Assembly: GCA_014377155.1 (NCBI GenBank)
Contig: JACMQD010000114.1
Coordinates: forward strand, 1-7,530
Direction: 5' to 3'
Length of the DNA: 7,530 bases
Origin: Herminiimonas sp.
GTDB lineage: Bacteria; Pseudomonadota; Gammaproteobacteria; Burkholderiales; Burkholderiaceae
Shown: piece after piece, positions 6,535 through 7,530 of the stretch
Numbering within the stretch: the first letter of the stretch is position 1
How the letters are laid out: each line of letters opens with the position of its first letter
Notes under the pieces: generated by a model
What the model saw: only the letters and a program-made list of their open reading frames with translations
The model's database searches: none
Told to the model about the DNA's origin: nothing
Translations under genes and position numbers: made by a program

Positions 6535-7016
6535 ATGTAGGAAAACTCGAAATCAACATGGACGGCGTCGGCTTGCGCATCGGTATTGCCCAGGCCCGAT
6601 TCAATGCGGACGTCTGTCAGGGACTGCTGTCATCGTGCCTGGCCGAACTCAAACGCTTGGGTGTGGCCGACGAAGATGTACTGCACGTCACGGTACCCGG
6701 TGCTCTGGAAATTCCACTGGCGTTGCAAAAAATGGCAGAAACGGAGCAGTTCGATGCGCTGATCGCGTTGGGCGCTGTCATTCGTGGCGAAACTTATCAT
6801 TTCGAACTGGTCTCCAACGAGTCAGGCGCCGGTATCACGCGGGTCGGGCTGGACTTTGGCTTGCCGATCGCCAATGCGGTACTGACCACCGAAAATGATG
6901 AGCAAGCCGAGGCGAGAATGGCCGAGAAGGGCGCCGATGCGGCCCGCGTCGCGGTCGAGATGGCCAATCTGTCGATTGCACTCGACGAACTTGCCGACGC
7001 CACCGACGAAGATTAG
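6531..7016 (+). CDS. ribH: 6,7-dimethyl-8-ribityllumazine synthase
   Basis: This 161-residue enzyme condenses the pyrimidine product of the RibD pathway with the four-carbon phosphate made by RibB to give the lumazine substrate of RibE. Members form pentamers or 60-mer shells. Visible motifs are ARFN (22-25) near the substrate pocket, [10 protein letters not shown] (55-64), [12 protein letters not shown] (81-92) with the proton-transfer His90, SNESGAGI (95-102) and [12 protein letters not shown] (118-129) with Arg129 at the phosphate-binding position. The length is normal. The tail ending in [10 protein letters not shown] is acidic and probably flexible. GAGGA at 6520-6524 lies 6 bases before the ATG, which overlaps the ribBA stop, so the two proteins feeding the same condensation are made from coupled reading frames. 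An in-frame ATG at 6558 exists but is less well supported. Confidence 0.96.
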   Translation: MNVGKLEINMDGVGLRIGIAQARFNADVCQGLLSSCLAELKRLGVADEDVLHVTVPGALEIPLALQKMAETEQFDALIALGAVIRGETYHFELVSNESGAGITRVGLDFGLPIANAVLTTENDEQAEARMAEKGADAARVAVEMANLSIALDELADATDED

Positions 7017-7057
7017 GCAACATATGTTCGTCACTAGCCTGGCGACACCGTAACATC

Positions 7058-7124
7058 GGTCCGGGTCGGGCAAGTTGCCCTGAGCCGGAACCGCGTGGCA
7101 TCGGCCACACGTAACCATTTTTTT
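7058..7124 (+). promoter_or_regulatory. Tandem hairpins and T-run between ribH and nusB
   Basis: Two imperfect hairpins lie back to back. The first (7058-7092) pairs GGT plus CCGG with CCGG plus ACC around one bulged A, then an inner GGGC/GCCC stem with an AAGTT loop at 7072-7076. The second (7092-7111) pairs GTGGC with GCCAC across the loop ATCG, extended by two more pairs beyond one mismatch. Seven T residues follow at 7118-7124, six bases after the stem. That gap is longer than in a standard intrinsic terminator, so this may be a weak or leaky terminator of the riboflavin transcript, or a structured nusB leader. No folding energy was computed. Confidence 0.4.
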
Positions 7125-7165
7125 CGCCATGCATGCAGAACTGCAGCAGGCGATGTCTGCGAGCC

Positions 7166-7530
7166 ATGAACCAGAAAACTGTCCACGCCAATCCCAGCAA
7201 GAACCGTACGCCGCGTCACCGGGCGCGTGAATTTGCGCTGCAGGGGTTGTACCAGTGGCTATTGAATAATGAAAATCCGGGTGCTATCGATGCGCATATT
7301 CGCGAGGCCCATGGTTTCGACAAAGCCGATGCGGAGCATTTCAACGCGCTGCTGTACGGCGCGATCCGCGACAGTGCCGCATTGCGCGCCGAAATCACGC
7401 CGCTGATCGATCGTCCGATTGCGTTGCTGTCGCCGGTCGAACATGCCGCGCTGCTGATCGGTGCTTATGAACTTAAGAATCACATCGAAATCCCATACAA
7501 GGTCGTCATCAACGAAGCGGTCGAACTGAC
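7166..7530 (+). CDS. nusB: Transcription antitermination factor NusB (3' end cut by window)
   Basis: The first 121 codons of NusB are present and the frame is still open at the window edge; the family usually has about 140-160 residues, so roughly the last fifth is missing. NusB binds boxA RNA together with ribosomal protein S10 (NusE), which helps transcription of rRNA operons run to completion. Evidence is the N-terminal [15 protein letters not shown] (17-31), the all-helical pattern that follows, and the conserved [16 protein letters not shown] and [12 protein letters not shown] near the end of the visible part. The order ribH-nusB is widespread in Proteobacteria. The start at 7166 has no strong Shine-Dalgarno sequence. 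An in-frame ATG at 7133 would add 11 residues that do not look conserved (a Cys- and Arg-rich stretch), so the downstream ATG is preferred. Confidence 0.93.
   Translation, partial: MNQKTVHANPSKNRTPRHRAREFALQGLYQWLLNNENPGAIDAHIREAHGFDKADAEHFNALLYGAIRDSAALRAEITPLIDRPIALLSPVEHAALLIGAYELKNHIEIPYKVVINEAVEL

Overview
The window is a stretch of moderately GC-rich bacterial chromosome. It is most consistent with a betaproteobacterium of the order Burkholderiales, plausibly Oxalobacteraceae. This rests on protein character (NusB with the [15 protein letters not shown] block, the pilVWX minor-pilin set, a RibB protein fused to a degenerate RibA-like domain) and on the order ribD-ribE-ribBA-ribH-nusB. 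No database search was possible, so the taxonomic call is inference. All genes are on the + strand.

Region 1 (about 1-3450) is a tightly packed minor-pilin operon: pilV, pilW, pilX, a PilE-type minor pilin and a FimT/GspH-type pseudopilin. Adjacent genes overlap by ATGA or by about 20 bp, so they are very probably co-transcribed and translationally coupled. The products are inner-membrane prepilins processed by PilD. They are expected to form the initiating tip complex of a type IVa pilus. The large adhesin gene pilY1, usually found between pilX and pilE, is absent. A compact intrinsic terminator (3425-3449) closes the operon.

Region 2 (3541-7016) is a riboflavin/FMN biosynthesis cluster: ribD (deaminase/reductase), ribE (riboflavin synthase), ribBA (DHBP synthase with a RibA-like domain that has lost its zinc cysteines) and ribH (lumazine synthase). 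Together they cover every step after GTP cyclohydrolase II except dephosphorylation. The GTP cyclohydrolase II step itself must probably be encoded elsewhere. ribBA and ribH overlap by ATGA. A 129-bp gap before ribBA may hold its own promoter, and no FMN riboswitch is visible there.

Region 3 (7017-7530) has a 149-bp spacer with two imperfect hairpins and a T-run, followed by the 5' 121 codons of nusB, which runs off the window.

I saw no mobile element, tRNA, rRNA or CRISPR array, and no clearly novel system. The points most worth a second look are the pilY1-less pilin cassette, the degenerate RibA domain and the structured ribH-nusB spacer.
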